In this document: in pieces, positions 1 through 10,949 of the stretch
Numbering within the stretch: position 1 is the first letter of the stretch
How the letters are laid out: the number at the start of each line of letters is the position of its first letter
Assembly: GCA_036250195.1 (NCBI GenBank)
Contig: JAVHZZ010000006.1
Coordinates: 75,819,869 to 75,883,868, forward strand
Direction: 5' to 3'
DNA length: 64,000 bases
Origin: Mixophyes australis
Lineage: Eukaryota > Chordata > Amphibia > Anura > Limnodynastidae
The notes under the pieces: generated by a model
The model's database searches: none
The model's input: only the letters and a program-made list of their open reading frames with translations
Told to the model about the DNA's origin: nothing
Position numbers and translations under genes: made by a program

Positions 1-1830
1 ATCCACAGAAGAATTGGTGGCATGGGGGATATACTACGAGGGGACATGCTTAGCAACACCTGTTAAGGTTGCTACGACTTTGGTCAAGCCAGTTCTCACA
101 TTACCGCTGCAATATCAAGATTTTGCTGATGTTTTCTCCAAACAAGCTGCAAGTACACTACCACCATATCGCCCGTATGACTGCGCTATTGATATTCAGC
201 CCGGATCTAAATTTCCCAAGACTCGCTTATATTCTCTTTCTGTGGAAGAGACCAAAGTCATGGATGACTATATTTCTGAGAACCTGAAAAAAAGGGTTCA
301 TTAGACTTTCTCGATTACCCCTTGGTGCCGGATTTTTCTTTGTCTAAAAGAAAGATGGAGATTTACGACCTTGCATTGATTACAGAGGCTTGAATCGGAT
401 CAGCATTAAAAACAAATATCCTCTGCCATTGATTTCTCAGTTGTTTGATCAGTTAAGAGGTGCTTCAGTATTTTCTAAGATAGATTTACGTGGAGCATAT
501 AATTTGATACGCATTCGGAAGAGGGATGAATGGAAGACCGCTTTTAATACTCATTCCGGACATTGCGAGTATTTTGTTATGCCGTTTGGTCTTTCTAATG
601 CACCAGCCGTGTTCGAGGACTTGATCAATGATGTACTACGTGATTATCTGAGTAAATTCGTCATTGTGTATCTGGATGACACTTTGATCTACTCCACATC
701 TTTGTTTTAACACAGTGAACAAGTCCGTTTGGTACTACAGAAACTCAGAGAGAATCATCTATTTGCTAAGTTTAAGAAATGTGAGTTTGAAGTCTCCCCT
801 ATGGCATTCTTGGGATATTTCATTTCTGCAAACGGATTTACTATGGATCCAACCAAAGTCCAAGCCATCATTGATTGGAGCCTTCCTAGTAACCTAAAAG
901 GCATCTAAAGGTTTCTTGGGTTTGACAATTATTACAGGAGATTCATTCACAAATTTTCAGTAATTGTAGCACCTATCACTCAATTGACGAAGAAAGTAGC
1001 TGATCCAGCGGTATGGCCTCCAGAAGCTATTAAAGCATTTGAGACTTTCAAAAGACCTTTGCTTCAGCTCAAATCCTTAAACATCCAGATGCAGAGTTAC
1101 CTTTCATAGTTGAAGTGGATGCTTCTGATGTTGGTGTAGGGGCAGTTCTGTCACAATTGTCCAATTCTGATGGGAAGTTACACCCATGTGCATTCTTCTC
1201 TAAGAAATTCTCTGTGGCAGAGATAAATTATGATGTGGGAAATCATGAGTTGCTGGCCATTAAATTGGCATTTGAAGAGTGGAGACACTGGCTGGATGGC
1301 GCAAAGCATGCCATCAGAGTGTACATGGATCACAAAAATCTCGCGCTGGGCTCTTTTCTTCTCTTGATTTAGTTTTGTGATCACATATCACCCTGGTTCT
1401 AAGAATTTTAGGGCAGATGCCTTATCCAGAAGTTTCCTACAGAACATAAGGATCCCTTTTATAACACTTCTATCATAACTTCTCAAACCATTGTCTCAGG
1501 GCTGACTCAGAATTTGTCAACCCAATTACAGGTAGTTCAGGATCAGGCACCAGCCTCCTTGCCTCCCAATTTTTTGTTTGTGCCAGTTGCTCTGAGACAG
1601 TCCGTGTTGTCTGACATTCATGACAGCAAAATATCCAGGTATAGCTAAGACTATTAAATTGCTCTCTTGTTCAGTTTGGTGGCCTTCTGGGAAGAAAGAC
1701 GCAAGAGGCTTTGTTCAGTCCTGCAAAATTTGTTCCAGGGTGAAAACTTTGCCTAGAGCAGTGACAGATGAGGATCCATCTGTATCAGGCTGTATTGTTA
1801 TACAGCATAAAACATAAATAAATATCAAAT
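1..1830 (+). pseudogene. Ty3/Gypsy retrotransposon pol remnant (copy A)
   Basis: Broken polyprotein of a Ty3/Gypsy LTR retrotransposon, which would copy element RNA into DNA and integrate it. Order seen: RT N-terminus (LPPYRPYDCAID type motif, about 160-200), RT core (KNKYPLPLI near 410, [10 protein letters not shown] near 475, MPFGLSNAP near 580, YLDD catalytic box at 669-680), RNase H ([14 protein letters not shown] near 1112-1150, DHKNL near 1330), then an integrase N-terminal zinc-finger-like piece (WWPSGKKDARGF...CKIC, about 1675-1740). Several frameshifts and stops separate these blocks, for example near 301, 708, 906 and 1372. The element enters from beyond the left edge and fades after about 1815, so no LTR is visible. 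Not functional. The family assignment is firm; the exact lineage is inferred from similarity to copies at 10950 and 35466. Confidence 0.9.
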
Positions 1831-3069
1831 ATTTTAAGTACATAATATATCGAGCAATTCACTTGAGATCCACCAGTTCTATCTGATAGTTTAGAAGGGG
1901 TAATAGTATTTTTTTTTTTCTAACGTCTTATTCACAGTTTGGCAGACTACTACTGTATATATATACCATTCAATAAATGTGAAGTATTCTCTTTTTTGGC
2001 CTTCTGCTATATGAATATTTCCTTGGGTTGTCCCCACTGCTCACCTTTGCAGAAGCTATTTCAGTTAAGCAGGGTACACAGGTTTTTCACCCGATTATCA
2101 TTTCAATCACACGATAAACGACCGTTACGATATTACATTAGTGTTTTCACTCCAATGATCATGTTTTATCTTACCAAAGCAAATCATATCATTTTATTTT
2201 ATTTTATAACAGGACTAATTTTTTTTATAAACGATAGAACAATGTCGGGCAAATTATGAAGTGTGTTTACACTTAAGACCAGCAGTGTATGAATATCTCC
2301 CTAGAGTTTACAGAATCACAATCTTTTCAGAAGATGGTAATGACAGATGAAGAGCACAGATCTGAAGGTGCTTCTGGCCTGAACAACACTTTACTGTGCT
2401 AATTTTTAGTATCTTTCCTGATCATTGTGCAAGGTTGATCTCATCCATTTGAACCATTGCCATGAGGCAGATTGTTTCGATAAACTTGCTTCTTGTAAAA
2501 ATGTCAAAGTTTAGTTGATATCTTAGCCTACCTCTGCCATTTTCAGATCTGCAATATTAGTTTTGCATTCAGCGAACATATTTCCCATCTCCTCCTTTAG
2601 TTCAGTCTTGAATTGTTGTAGGAGCTCTACTGAGGCCTGTTTAGTACAGGACACAGCATGTGCTTCCTCTTCTGTAGCCTCAGGGAGAGAGAAGGCAGTG
2701 GGCTTTTTGTATGGTAAGACCCTCAGAGATGTGGATAGGGAGCTTGAGTCTGTGCTATGTTGCCGCTCATATTCTGATTACCCGATTACCTTCAGAGGCA
2801 CACAGAGCAATGTGAATTAGATGCGGCAGTATAGCTGTCAGCTGATGGAAAGGGACCAGCAACCATCTTCCTCAGCTTCCAGGCCATGACCCCTATAAAA
2901 GGTAAGTTATAATTGATATGGTTGCTTCCTTTATGGTTGTTTCCATATTTTCAGGTTACTAACCTGTGGTCCATCTAAACATCTGTAACTAGGATATCTC
3001 ATTCTAATATTAGGTTGAACCAGTTGTTTAATTTATATATTCTAATCCTTTCAGTAGCTGCAAGTTGGT
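1831..3069. other. No recognised gene or repeat
   Basis: AT-rich sequence with short open frames (for example 1939-2259) that show no domain and no codon pattern I can recognise. A poly-T run lies near 1908-1920. I see nothing else in it. Confidence 0.5.
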
Positions 3070-3186
3070 TTAACCTGTGAATTGCCTTATGGTGTGAGTG
3101 GCTAAAGGTTGGCTTAGTTTGTGATCGCCCTTATGCTTTGATTGGATACAGGTTGATGTATCCCTGTTAAAGCTCTAATGTTCACA

Positions 3187-3462
3187 TACTAGTAGGTTAA
3201 TTGGCTGTTATTAAATTAGCCTTAGGGGAATATTTACTAAACTGCAGGTTTGAAAAAGTGGAGATGTTACCTATAGTAACCAATCAGATTCTAGCTGTCA
3301 TTTTGTAGAATGGACTAAATAAATGAAAGCTAGAATCTGATTGGTTGCTATAGGCAACATCTCCACTTTTTCTTAGTCTCTCTCGGTCTGTGTGTGTATA
3401 CAATAGGAAATTTAGATTGTCATTTCCAATGGAGCAGGAACTGATGTGAGTTCTCTGTACAG
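3187..3462 (+). repeat. 5'-truncated V-SINE-like SINE, split by a MITE
   Basis: The left part (ACATACTAGTAGGTTAATTG...) and right part (TCTCTCTCGGTCTGTGTG, then a diverged GACTGTAAGCCCCAATGGGG-type stretch) match consecutive segments of the full-length SINE at 51806-52152. They are separated by the palindromic element at 3225-3372. The tRNA-like head is missing. Confidence 0.7.
3225..3372. mobile_element. Palindromic MITE, family 1 (copy 1)
   Basis: An inverted repeat: GGGGAATATTTACTAAACTG at the left, arms carrying TTTGAAAAAGTGGAGATG and its complement CATCTCCACTTTTTC, and a centre with TCATTTTGTAGAATG. The same sequence occurs at 19238-19409 and in part at about 49300-49400. The right terminus is shortened by about 30 bases relative to the 19238 copy. 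The flanks read TTA before and TTA after, fitting a short TA-containing target duplication. No transposase is encoded, so movement would need a protein supplied in trans. Confidence 0.75.
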
Positions 3463-3660
3463 ATGATGATGATTGGATACAGTTTGTTATAGCTTTGGGA
3501 AAACTCTAATGTCCTAATTGACAACATACTTTGTTTGTGAATGGTCTAATACTCTGACTGGCTAAAGGTTGTTCTAGTTCTGTGAACACTCTAATTGGCT
3601 ACAGAATTTTCAAGCCTGTTAATGGTCTAGTGTATTTTTGTTGACTACAGATTGATACCA

Positions 3661-4307
3661 GCTAATTTCAATGTTGTTTAAATATATACATAGCCAGTGG
3701 AAATAGAAATTTTACTTTGAAATAAACAGATGGGGACCTGGGAGCTGCCTACGCCCCCAGAAGGTTTAGGGATCTTGGTAGAGTGAAATTAATTTTAGAT
3801 TTATTTGAACACTACTTAGTATAATATAAAACATTAAATGAAGCAAGGCTAGCCACCCTGTGTCCCCCACCTCTCCTGTGTCAAATTACCTTTCCTCTGT
3901 GTCCCTTCACCTCTCCTTCATGTCTTCTTTTAGTACGTAGGTTTTCCCTCATATCTCCATAATATTATAATAAAACTTTCCAAAATATATCTCTTGTATA
4001 TTCCATGATACCCTTTATCTTTCCCGTATATGTTTTCTTTCTCTGTTCCTATGTGCCCCAACTTCATTGCAGGTATCCCCCTCCCTACCTGTTCTCCCCT
4101 GTGCCTCACATTCTGCTTCTCTCGCTCCTCCTTTACTCCTTTATCCTCTCTATCTATCCCTGCTCCTATTATTTCCTCTCACTAGTGAATTCTAAATAAG
4201 TAAGATATGGTACATGATTTAGGTCTTCCCATATTTGTTATATAAGTAAACAGGGGAGGTTGGGGGGGTGAGATATGCATGTGAGTTTGCGGAAGGAGGG
4301 TGTTTTC
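3661..4307. other. No gene; pyrimidine-rich stretch
   Basis: Apart from a C/T-rich segment at about 3850-4190, I see nothing recognisable. The rich segment might be a very old L2 3' region, since an L2-type tail follows at 4308, but no coding similarity supports that. Confidence 0.4.
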
Positions 4308-4376
4308 ACAATTGTAAAGCGCTACAGAATTTGCTGGCGCTATACAAATAAATGATGATGATGATGATGATGTTCT
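4308..4376 (+). repeat. L2-type LINE 3' tail with (GAT)n
   Basis: ATTGTAAAGCGCTACAGAAT followed by TTTGCTGGCGCTATACAAAT and a run of ATG trinucleotides. This is the 3' terminus also seen at 6356-6496 and 31030-31104. It is a severely 5'-truncated insertion, as is usual for target-primed LINE integration. Confidence 0.75.
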
Positions 4377-5083
4377 ATTTTTCTTTTAATCCAAATGACA
4401 TGAGACTAAATATAGTTACATGTCACCAGCTGAGACAAAGTCAAATGCTAGGCAACTTAAGAAGAACAATTTCTATAACTGCAGAGGCAGTTAAGATAGT
4501 AAAGAAGTAGATAAAGTATGACCACCTAAGAAACAATGAAAATATGTTAATGGATGAGAGACAAGATCATGACAATGAGGTAAGGGAAAGAAGACAGACA
4601 GACGCAATAGAAACAATGATGGAATTTACTGAAGAGGCAGATCAAACAATAAGAAAAGGGTAAAGGGACAACAATATTGTGGATTGATTACCAATAGCAG
4701 CACAGAGCATAACTGTCTCCCTCCATACTTACCTTTCTATGACCTTTTTTTCTTCTGTTTTCTTCTCTTCCTCTTCTTCGACTTCTGGCTCCTCTCTGCA
4801 CCGTTCATCACTGATGATGTCAGGACATGAGGACATCATGTTCAACAGTCAAGGAGAAGTGAGAAGGAAGGAGAGTGCCGCCACCGGATGCGGCACCAAG
4901 TATTTATTCACTGGGCCATTGGACAAGCGGGGAAGGCAGGTGGAGCGGAGTGTCTCTCAGGCATGATGGGGGTTTTTGTTTACCCTGCAATTCCCCGGCC
5001 CTGGCTTCTTGCAACAACGTGGGGTGAAGAAGTGCAGGTATGTCATAACGGCATATACCACCCTACTTTGATCACTGGACATA
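4377..5083. other. No recognised gene or repeat
   Basis: Purine-rich in its first half, then mixed. Two overlapping short frames (4739-5091) lack any domain. Nothing supportable. Confidence 0.4.
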
Positions 5084-5416
5084 GGGCCTGATTCATTAAA
5101 GATCTTAAATGAAGAGGTATCTTATTTCAGTCTCCTGGACAAAACCATGTTACATTGCAAGGGGTGCAAATGAGTGTTCTGTTTTGCACATAAGTTAAAT
5201 ACTGCCTGTTTTTTCATGTAGCACACAAATATCAACTTTAAATTTCAGTGTACATATAAGCTATCAAGTATTTGTGTGCTACAAGAAAAAACAGTCAGTA
5301 TTTAACTTATGTGCAAAACAGAACACTCATTTGCACCCCTTGCAATGTAACATGGTTTTGTCCAGGAGACTGAAATAAGAATCCTCTTCATTTAAGATCC
5401 TTAATGAATCAAGCCC
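5084..5416. mobile_element. Long palindromic MITE, family 2 (copy 1)
   Basis: The arms are inverted copies along almost the whole length: GGGCCTGATTCATTAA at the left and TTAATGAATCAAGCCC at the right, with AAAACCATGTTACATTGCAA and its complement inside. The centre lies near 5245. A second member at 50951-51254 shares the termini and internal words. Flanks are CATAG on both sides (5080-5084 and 5416-5420) if the outermost G/C belongs to the duplication, or ATA if it does not. The second copy favours five bases. Non-coding, so non-autonomous. Confidence 0.8.
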
Positions 5417-6355
5417 ATAGCTGAGAAACTAATATACTGGGTTAGCCAGGCAAAAATATAATTTTGGAGACAAAGAGTAAAGAAAAAAAGTATAAGAAAA
5501 AAATGTTGGATATTATTAGGGAATATAGACAGAGCAGCAATTATACCAAACTCCTATTGATTAAAACGATCAATTTACCACAATTGTCATCTTTCCTACC
5601 ACCTTTAAGTAGGCATTATAGCAGCAGAGAATTCTCCACACACGGGTGATCGCTGGAAAATAGCAAATGCAATGGCATACCTCTAATAATCAGAGGGAAT
5701 TAGTTACAGTGAAAGTATTAACTAATGGCATTTTTTAGTAATACAATTTCTATGAACTGTGTAAAATAAAAAGCTGCCCTATGACGAAGCTGGAATAGCT
5801 TAACATTTTGGATCTATTGATGCTGCAAAATAATAGCCTTGATTTATATATGCAAATTTGGAAACATATATCCTTGCCAATGTACCTAAAATTGCGAAAA
5901 TCATAAATGGAAGATTTGCTAAAAAGTATTAGCAATACCCATTAATGTCACTTCCATATAAATTTCCACAGGTGTTTATAAACATTATGATGGAAATGTT
6001 GTCTAGCCGACTGTATATTGAAAACAGAAGGGAACATTTGTAATTACATTACATCTGCATTCATTTGTAAGAGCTTTGGTTTAAACTACTGGAACACTTG
6101 AACAATTTTCATCATTCCTTTCTGTTGAATAAAATTAATTTGTATTCCATTAAATAATATATCCTTCCCTCTAATAGTTCAGCATTATCAATAATGATAG
6201 ATGGGGCTGCGGTCTGAGTGGATTGGTAAAAAGGCAGAGATGATATTTTTTGTGAATGATAAAATTGATAAGAGGAATGACTAGAGAAGGAGTTAGAAAA
6301 ACTGAGGGACATATTAATAACCTCCAAGGACAGTTGCAGGTGGAGTTTTTCTATA
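5417..6355. other. No recognised gene or repeat
   Basis: AT-rich unique-looking sequence. Short frames at 5464-5649 and, on the minus strand, at 5750-5935 and 6112-6327 show no recognisable product. Confidence 0.4.
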
Positions 6356-6496
6356 GATTGTAAGCTTGCGAGCAGGGTTCTCTTACCTCTCTGTCTGTAT
6401 GTATTACCCAGTATTGTCTTATGTTTGTTCCCAATTGTAAAGCGCTACGGAATTTGTTGGCGCTATATAAATAAATGTTGATTATGATGATGATGA
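6356..6496 (+). repeat. L2-type LINE 3' end
   Basis: AGATTGTAAGCTTGCGAGCA, CTGTCTGTATGTATTACC, AATTGTAAAGCGCTACGGAA and GGCGCTATATAAATAAATG, followed by GATGATGATG, in the same order as the end of the LINE at 29839-31104. No coding part was carried in. Confidence 0.85.
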
Positions 6497-7989
6497 AGTT
6501 TTTGGCTGGGGCAGTACACCTGTCAAACCGTAACGCAGGTTTTCTAAGGCGAGCTCATGGTGGACAGAAACCTACCATGGAGCAGAAGGGTATGAAGAAA
6601 CTGGGGGGAAAAAAAACAACACACAAGTATTTCTGAAATTTGCAATCATCTAACATTTTAAATACATGGCAACAAATTCAGTGTAAGCGTAACCTTCAAA
6701 TTAAACTAACATCCTTATGGCTCCTGCTGTAGTTTCTCAATATAGCAAATAGCAAGTTGCCTTGCAATTGCTTCTGCAACATTGTTATAGAAATGTCCTT
6801 CCAGGTGTCAGCTGTATATACAGTACTGTAGCTAAACAACTTGTAACAAATTACCAACTGAATCTGCTGTACAAATTAGATACATCCTGGTGATTGTCAA
6901 TGTTCAGGGCATTGCAAGGAGATTTTTAACTGGTTTCCGGGCACCTTATAATGCACATATGCATTCATAATAAACAAACTGCCAGCAATGGAGCAGGTGG
7001 GTTATAATTAAGGCAAATGATTGTGTTCACATCATTTAATACAGAATCAATAGCTTTCATTTACTGTACTTTATAATAACACAATACATAGTTCCATCCA
7101 CTGTTAATCTTAACTAATAAGACAATATTACCCCACAGACTTTCATATCAACATCACCTTAACATCCCTGTGCACACAGCAAACTGGCTGCTTGGCCTGA
7201 CCACCCCTATATAAAAGTGTGGTGCCAAATGATCTGATGATCTTATTGGGCCACATGGCTGGATCATAAAAGGCACAGTTAGTGTATATGGTCCTCACCC
7301 AACTGCATTATCAACTGCGGTGCTCATCGAACAGAAGTTGCCTGGCAACCTGGTTGATATCTGAACAGTTTCATTCAGTGGGTAAATGTATTAGACAGTG
7401 CTTTTTGCATCTGGCCGATATTCGGTGACTTTGACAGCTAATTTTAAAACGACAATGTGTTTAAAGGCAAGATTGTTGATCAGGAATAGCAATCGTTTTG
7501 TGTTTTCAAAATAATTTTGGATTAAATAACTTGATTGGCAATCTTTTTGCTGTAAAAAAAATTGTCCATTGTAGTAGGAAATGTGTTTCATTCCTAATAA
7601 TAAGAAAACTTTTAGTAATAACCAATTTCATTAATTTTTGTAATATAATGCAATTTACTGTTGAGCTATTTTTGTCACTGCGAAAATACCTATGGAACCC
7701 ATGACATCTCAGATGTTCTAAGGAGGCTTCTTTTAACTCAACCCTTTTAAACATTCACCCTATACCACTAAAAAAAACCAGGAATTCCCAATTGTTGGAC
7801 CAGGTTCTATACCGCCCAAAATATCACACAACTATTGACCTACTCATACAATACCACACAAATCTGTGTTAGTCGTTAATTCTCAACAGTTCCGTTTTCA
7901 AAACCATTATAATGGATTGCAAATATAGACATGCCCATCCATTTATCCTTTCTCTCAGTTATCAGAGACACAGACAAATATAAGGACAA
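6497..7989. other. No recognised gene or repeat
   Basis: AT-rich. A TATA-like CTATATAAAAG sits at 7209-7219 but no convincing ORF or splice pattern follows. Overlapping short frames at 7391-7754 on both strands carry no domain. Confidence 0.4.
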
Positions 7990-9800
7990 AATCTTTTTAT
8001 TTTTTTTGTACAATTAATTTTTATTGAAAAATGGTACAGCTTATGCAAATGACATAATGAAAAAGGCAAAGCAAAAGCATGGGATGTGAATCCTCCAACT
8101 AGATGTCGATAACTTGCTTTTAATGTAGTATGTTTTGTCATCAGAAGAAAAAATAAAAGCATAGTGGAAGATGTATGAGGTAGACCAACTATAAACACCT
8201 TTGAACAAACCAGACTCTATATAAACTTACGTTGTATTGTAGGATAGGTAGAGGGGAGGGGCAGGGGGAAAGATGGAACGGTAAAGTGGGGAGGGCAAGA
8301 GATATGAAGGGAAGCTGGGGGGTGGTATTTGAAGCAGGATTTCAGTAACTGATGTACGAGATAGCGGACTCAACTTTTTAAAAGTCCAGGAGGCCTCAAC
8401 TATTCCAGTGGGTGTTCAGGGGGGGTTTCCTTGAATTCTAGCCATTCAAGCCACAACATGTAGTACTCGTGGTACTTGTTCCCTGACAATAAGTTCATGT
8501 CATCCATAGACATGTAAAAGTCCAGTTGCCCGAATCATTCCTTAATTGATGGTGGCATTGGGGACCTCCAGTAGACCGGTATCACAGCCTTCACAGCACA
8601 ATTGAAGTATTTTAGGGTGTATTTCTTATATTGGGAGATGGACATTAAGTGGCATTAAGCAGCCAAAAGTTTGGACAATTTGGTACCTCAATTCTGGTTA
8701 TTGCCTTGGAAATAAGTAACATTGCCTTCCAGAAGGGATGAAGGGCAGCTCATTCCCACCAGTTGTGCAGTGGGGTGCCAGGTGCAATTTGGCATCTCCA
8801 ACAGAGATTGGGGAGACCAGAATACATCTTTGCCAGAAGGCTGGGGCACACCGGCTCAGGACTTTGCATTACATTTTAATCACCCGAGCACTGATGGAGC
8901 TGACATGTATATGTTGGAAAATGTATAGGACTCTGGAAGTAGGTTAATTTTGAATATATTCACTCTACTTGTCAAGAATAATCTCTTAGGAAGCCAGTCT
9001 CTCAGGTCTTTATGAATAGTAGCAGTTATGGGTATGAAATTATCAGCATAAATCTTGGACATATCTCTGTTTATAATGACTCTTAGATATTTTAGCTGGA
9101 TGGGGTGCCAGACAAATGGGAATGCATGCTTCAGACATTCAACGACACCTGGAACAGCTGAGTTGTTAAGGGCGACTGATTTTGTGTAACTGATTTTAAA
9201 GTTAGAGAGGTCTCCAAATATTTGAAATTAAGACATCAAGTTTGGAATCGAGACAACAGGATTTATGAGGATAGCTAAAAGAGCATTTGCGAAGAGTGCA
9301 AGTTTAAATTCTTAATCCCCCACCCGCAGTCCTAAAATGTCAGGATTAGCCCTGAAGGACCGTGCCAATGCTTCCATACATAGAATGAATATCATTGGGG
9401 ACAGGGGGCAGCCTTGTCTCATTCTATTCGTGGAGTAGGTGCTCATTCAGTTGCCAAGTGAACGGTCTATGGCCAGGCCGTGGTAGGGAAGGAACAGGAA
9501 TACTGGATCGTGATCTGACCAGGTTACTGGTCCTATAGTGATGTTCGTAATCATGTGTAGTTGTTTGTGTGACAGGAAATAAATAGTCAAGTCGTGTGTA
9601 AATGATGTGTAGGCAGGAAAACAAAGTGTAATCACGATCGGTGGGATGTTCGAGCCTCCAGGTGTCGACCAGCAAAAGACCAAACTATGCTTGAGTGGCC
9701 CTGAACAAGAGGCATACTGTGTGCTCAAGTTGTTCCAAAAATTGCTAGAAACTACATGGGTGTCCAGTGCTCGGATGTGCTGTTAATTCATAAGAGACAA
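7990..9800 (-). pseudogene. Tx1/L1-like LINE relic (endonuclease + reverse transcriptase)
   Basis: Reading the minus strand, an APE-type endonuclease end comes first: VDTWRLEHPTDRDYT at about 9630-9675, then WSDHDPV with the SDH motif at 9510-9518. This runs almost directly into RT block RQGCPLSP at 9396-9419, so the segment that should lie between them is gone. The next block, expected to be the FADD catalytic box, reads FANA (9282-9293). Further C-terminal similarity continues to about 8450 (YWRSPMPPSIKE and WLEWLEFKE). A minus-strand AATAAA lies at 8019-8024 and an A-rich tail at 7994-8007, marking the 3' end. Stops and frameshifts are present throughout. Dead insertion; family by motif order, subclade inferred. 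Confidence 0.85.
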
Positions 9801-10540
9801 ATTACTTAGGGCAGATAAGATTTGTTGAGCTGGCCCTGAGCATATATAGAGACCTGATACTGTGCAGCAAGATGCTAGAGGTCTGCATGGTGGTATGATT
9901 GGAAACGATCCCACGTTTAACATGGAGGCAGGCTGACAATCTTAAAGCAGCAATCCCATGAAAAATCTCAGTGACTGTAATTTCCCTTGTTTTGTTTTTC
10001 TTTAGGCTGCTATTAATAATTTATGATTTTGGAATACCATGGTAACCACAGTCACATGGCAAATTGTGTAGTGACAAAAGAGGTTTTGGAATACCCTCTG
10101 CCCTATGTCAGCACTGTGACATTCTCCTTCTCTGCCATCATATGACATGTTGTGAGCCTGCATTTGTGTAGCAGATGGACTGTGATTGGCAGCCATTTGT
10201 GTTTTTTGTTTGTCAACCAGAGAGCTTTTGAAAAGAGATCACGATTTGTAGCAGGATAGCTAAGAAAAATGACCCATCACATTCTTAAAAGATACTTAAC
10301 TTGCTATTTAAATAAAAAAAATAAACGTTCTATGTCGTCATGGAACACTTCATCCCCGGCTGGCCTTCCGTGTCTACAACACATGTGCGTCCCATTGGCC
10401 AGCAATGGGAAGCAATTCTGTACTCCGGCGGTGGTCTCTGACTTCACTGACTGCTGGAGACACTAATTAGCCCCTCTCTTTAAAGGAGGGTCTTACACCA
10501 ATAGGCTGCCCTAGTAGGAGGTCAAATCCTTCTCCACTAA
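9801..10540. other. No recognised gene; may include 5' part of a Gypsy LTR
   Basis: No domain or familiar repeat before about 10330. The stretch 10332-10540 lies just ahead of LTR-like sequence and may be its U3 part, but I could not match it to the downstream LTR. Confidence 0.35.
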
Positions 10541-10543
10541 TCT

Positions 10544-10690
10544 CCCTAGTTCCTGTAACCAGCTCCTGTTTTTTTGTTCCCTGTTACCAGCATCTGGCTA
10601 GTTCCTTGGTTTCTCATTTGGCTTGGTTTGATTAATCTCTTGGATTCCGATTCTGTTTTGCTGCTTCCATTTGGCTTCTGACTTTTGGCT
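10544..10690 (+). repeat. Gypsy copy B, 5' LTR remnant
   Basis: CCCTAGTTCCTG, CCAGCTCCTGTTTT, CCAGCATCTGGCTA, TTGGTTTCTCA and TTGGATTCCGATTCTG run in the same order as in the sequence at 12388-12530 downstream of the pol remnant. Two diverged copies flanking pol identify them as LTRs. Terminal TG and CA could not be fixed. Confidence 0.6.
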
Positions 10691-10949
10691 TGATGGCAAC
10701 TGTGTCACCAATGGTTCCATTACACGCATTACTGGCCCTGCTGGTAGGAGTTCTTCATACTGAGTAGATCAAGGCTCTGGTCTTTCCTCAGTCCAACAAC
10801 CTCATCATCCTGAGATTACCTTGTCTATGAACTCATTTACCACAGTTTGATTGGTGTCTCATGTATGTCATGTCCTTGGGACCCTTGATCCTTGCATCTT
10901 GTCACACTCACTCCCCGAGGCCCGTCTTACTTTCAGCCTATGCTTCCTT

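Larger units (their letters stand above)
3070..3660. repeat. Diverged tandem block, interrupted by a SINE
   Basis: Imperfect repeats built around CTGATTGGCTAAAGGTTG-like and CTCTAATG-like words recur at about 3100, 3140, 3165, 3470, 3510, 3560 and 3590, with a spacing of roughly 45-60 bases. The SINE piece at 3187-3462 splits the block: the words GATTGGATACAG and CTCTAATG occur on both sides of it. Units are too diverged to count exactly. Confidence 0.5.

Noticed and set aside
1939..2259. 106-codon frame as a host exon
   Set aside because: No domain, no convincing start context, AT-driven Phe/Ile-rich composition; likely chance.
7209..7219. TATA box CTATATAAAAG
   Set aside because: No ORF, splice donor or repeat-free gene context follows.
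9424..9728. Two minus-strand frames as separate small genes
   Set aside because: Together they are the frameshifted endonuclease end of the Tx1/L1-like LINE.
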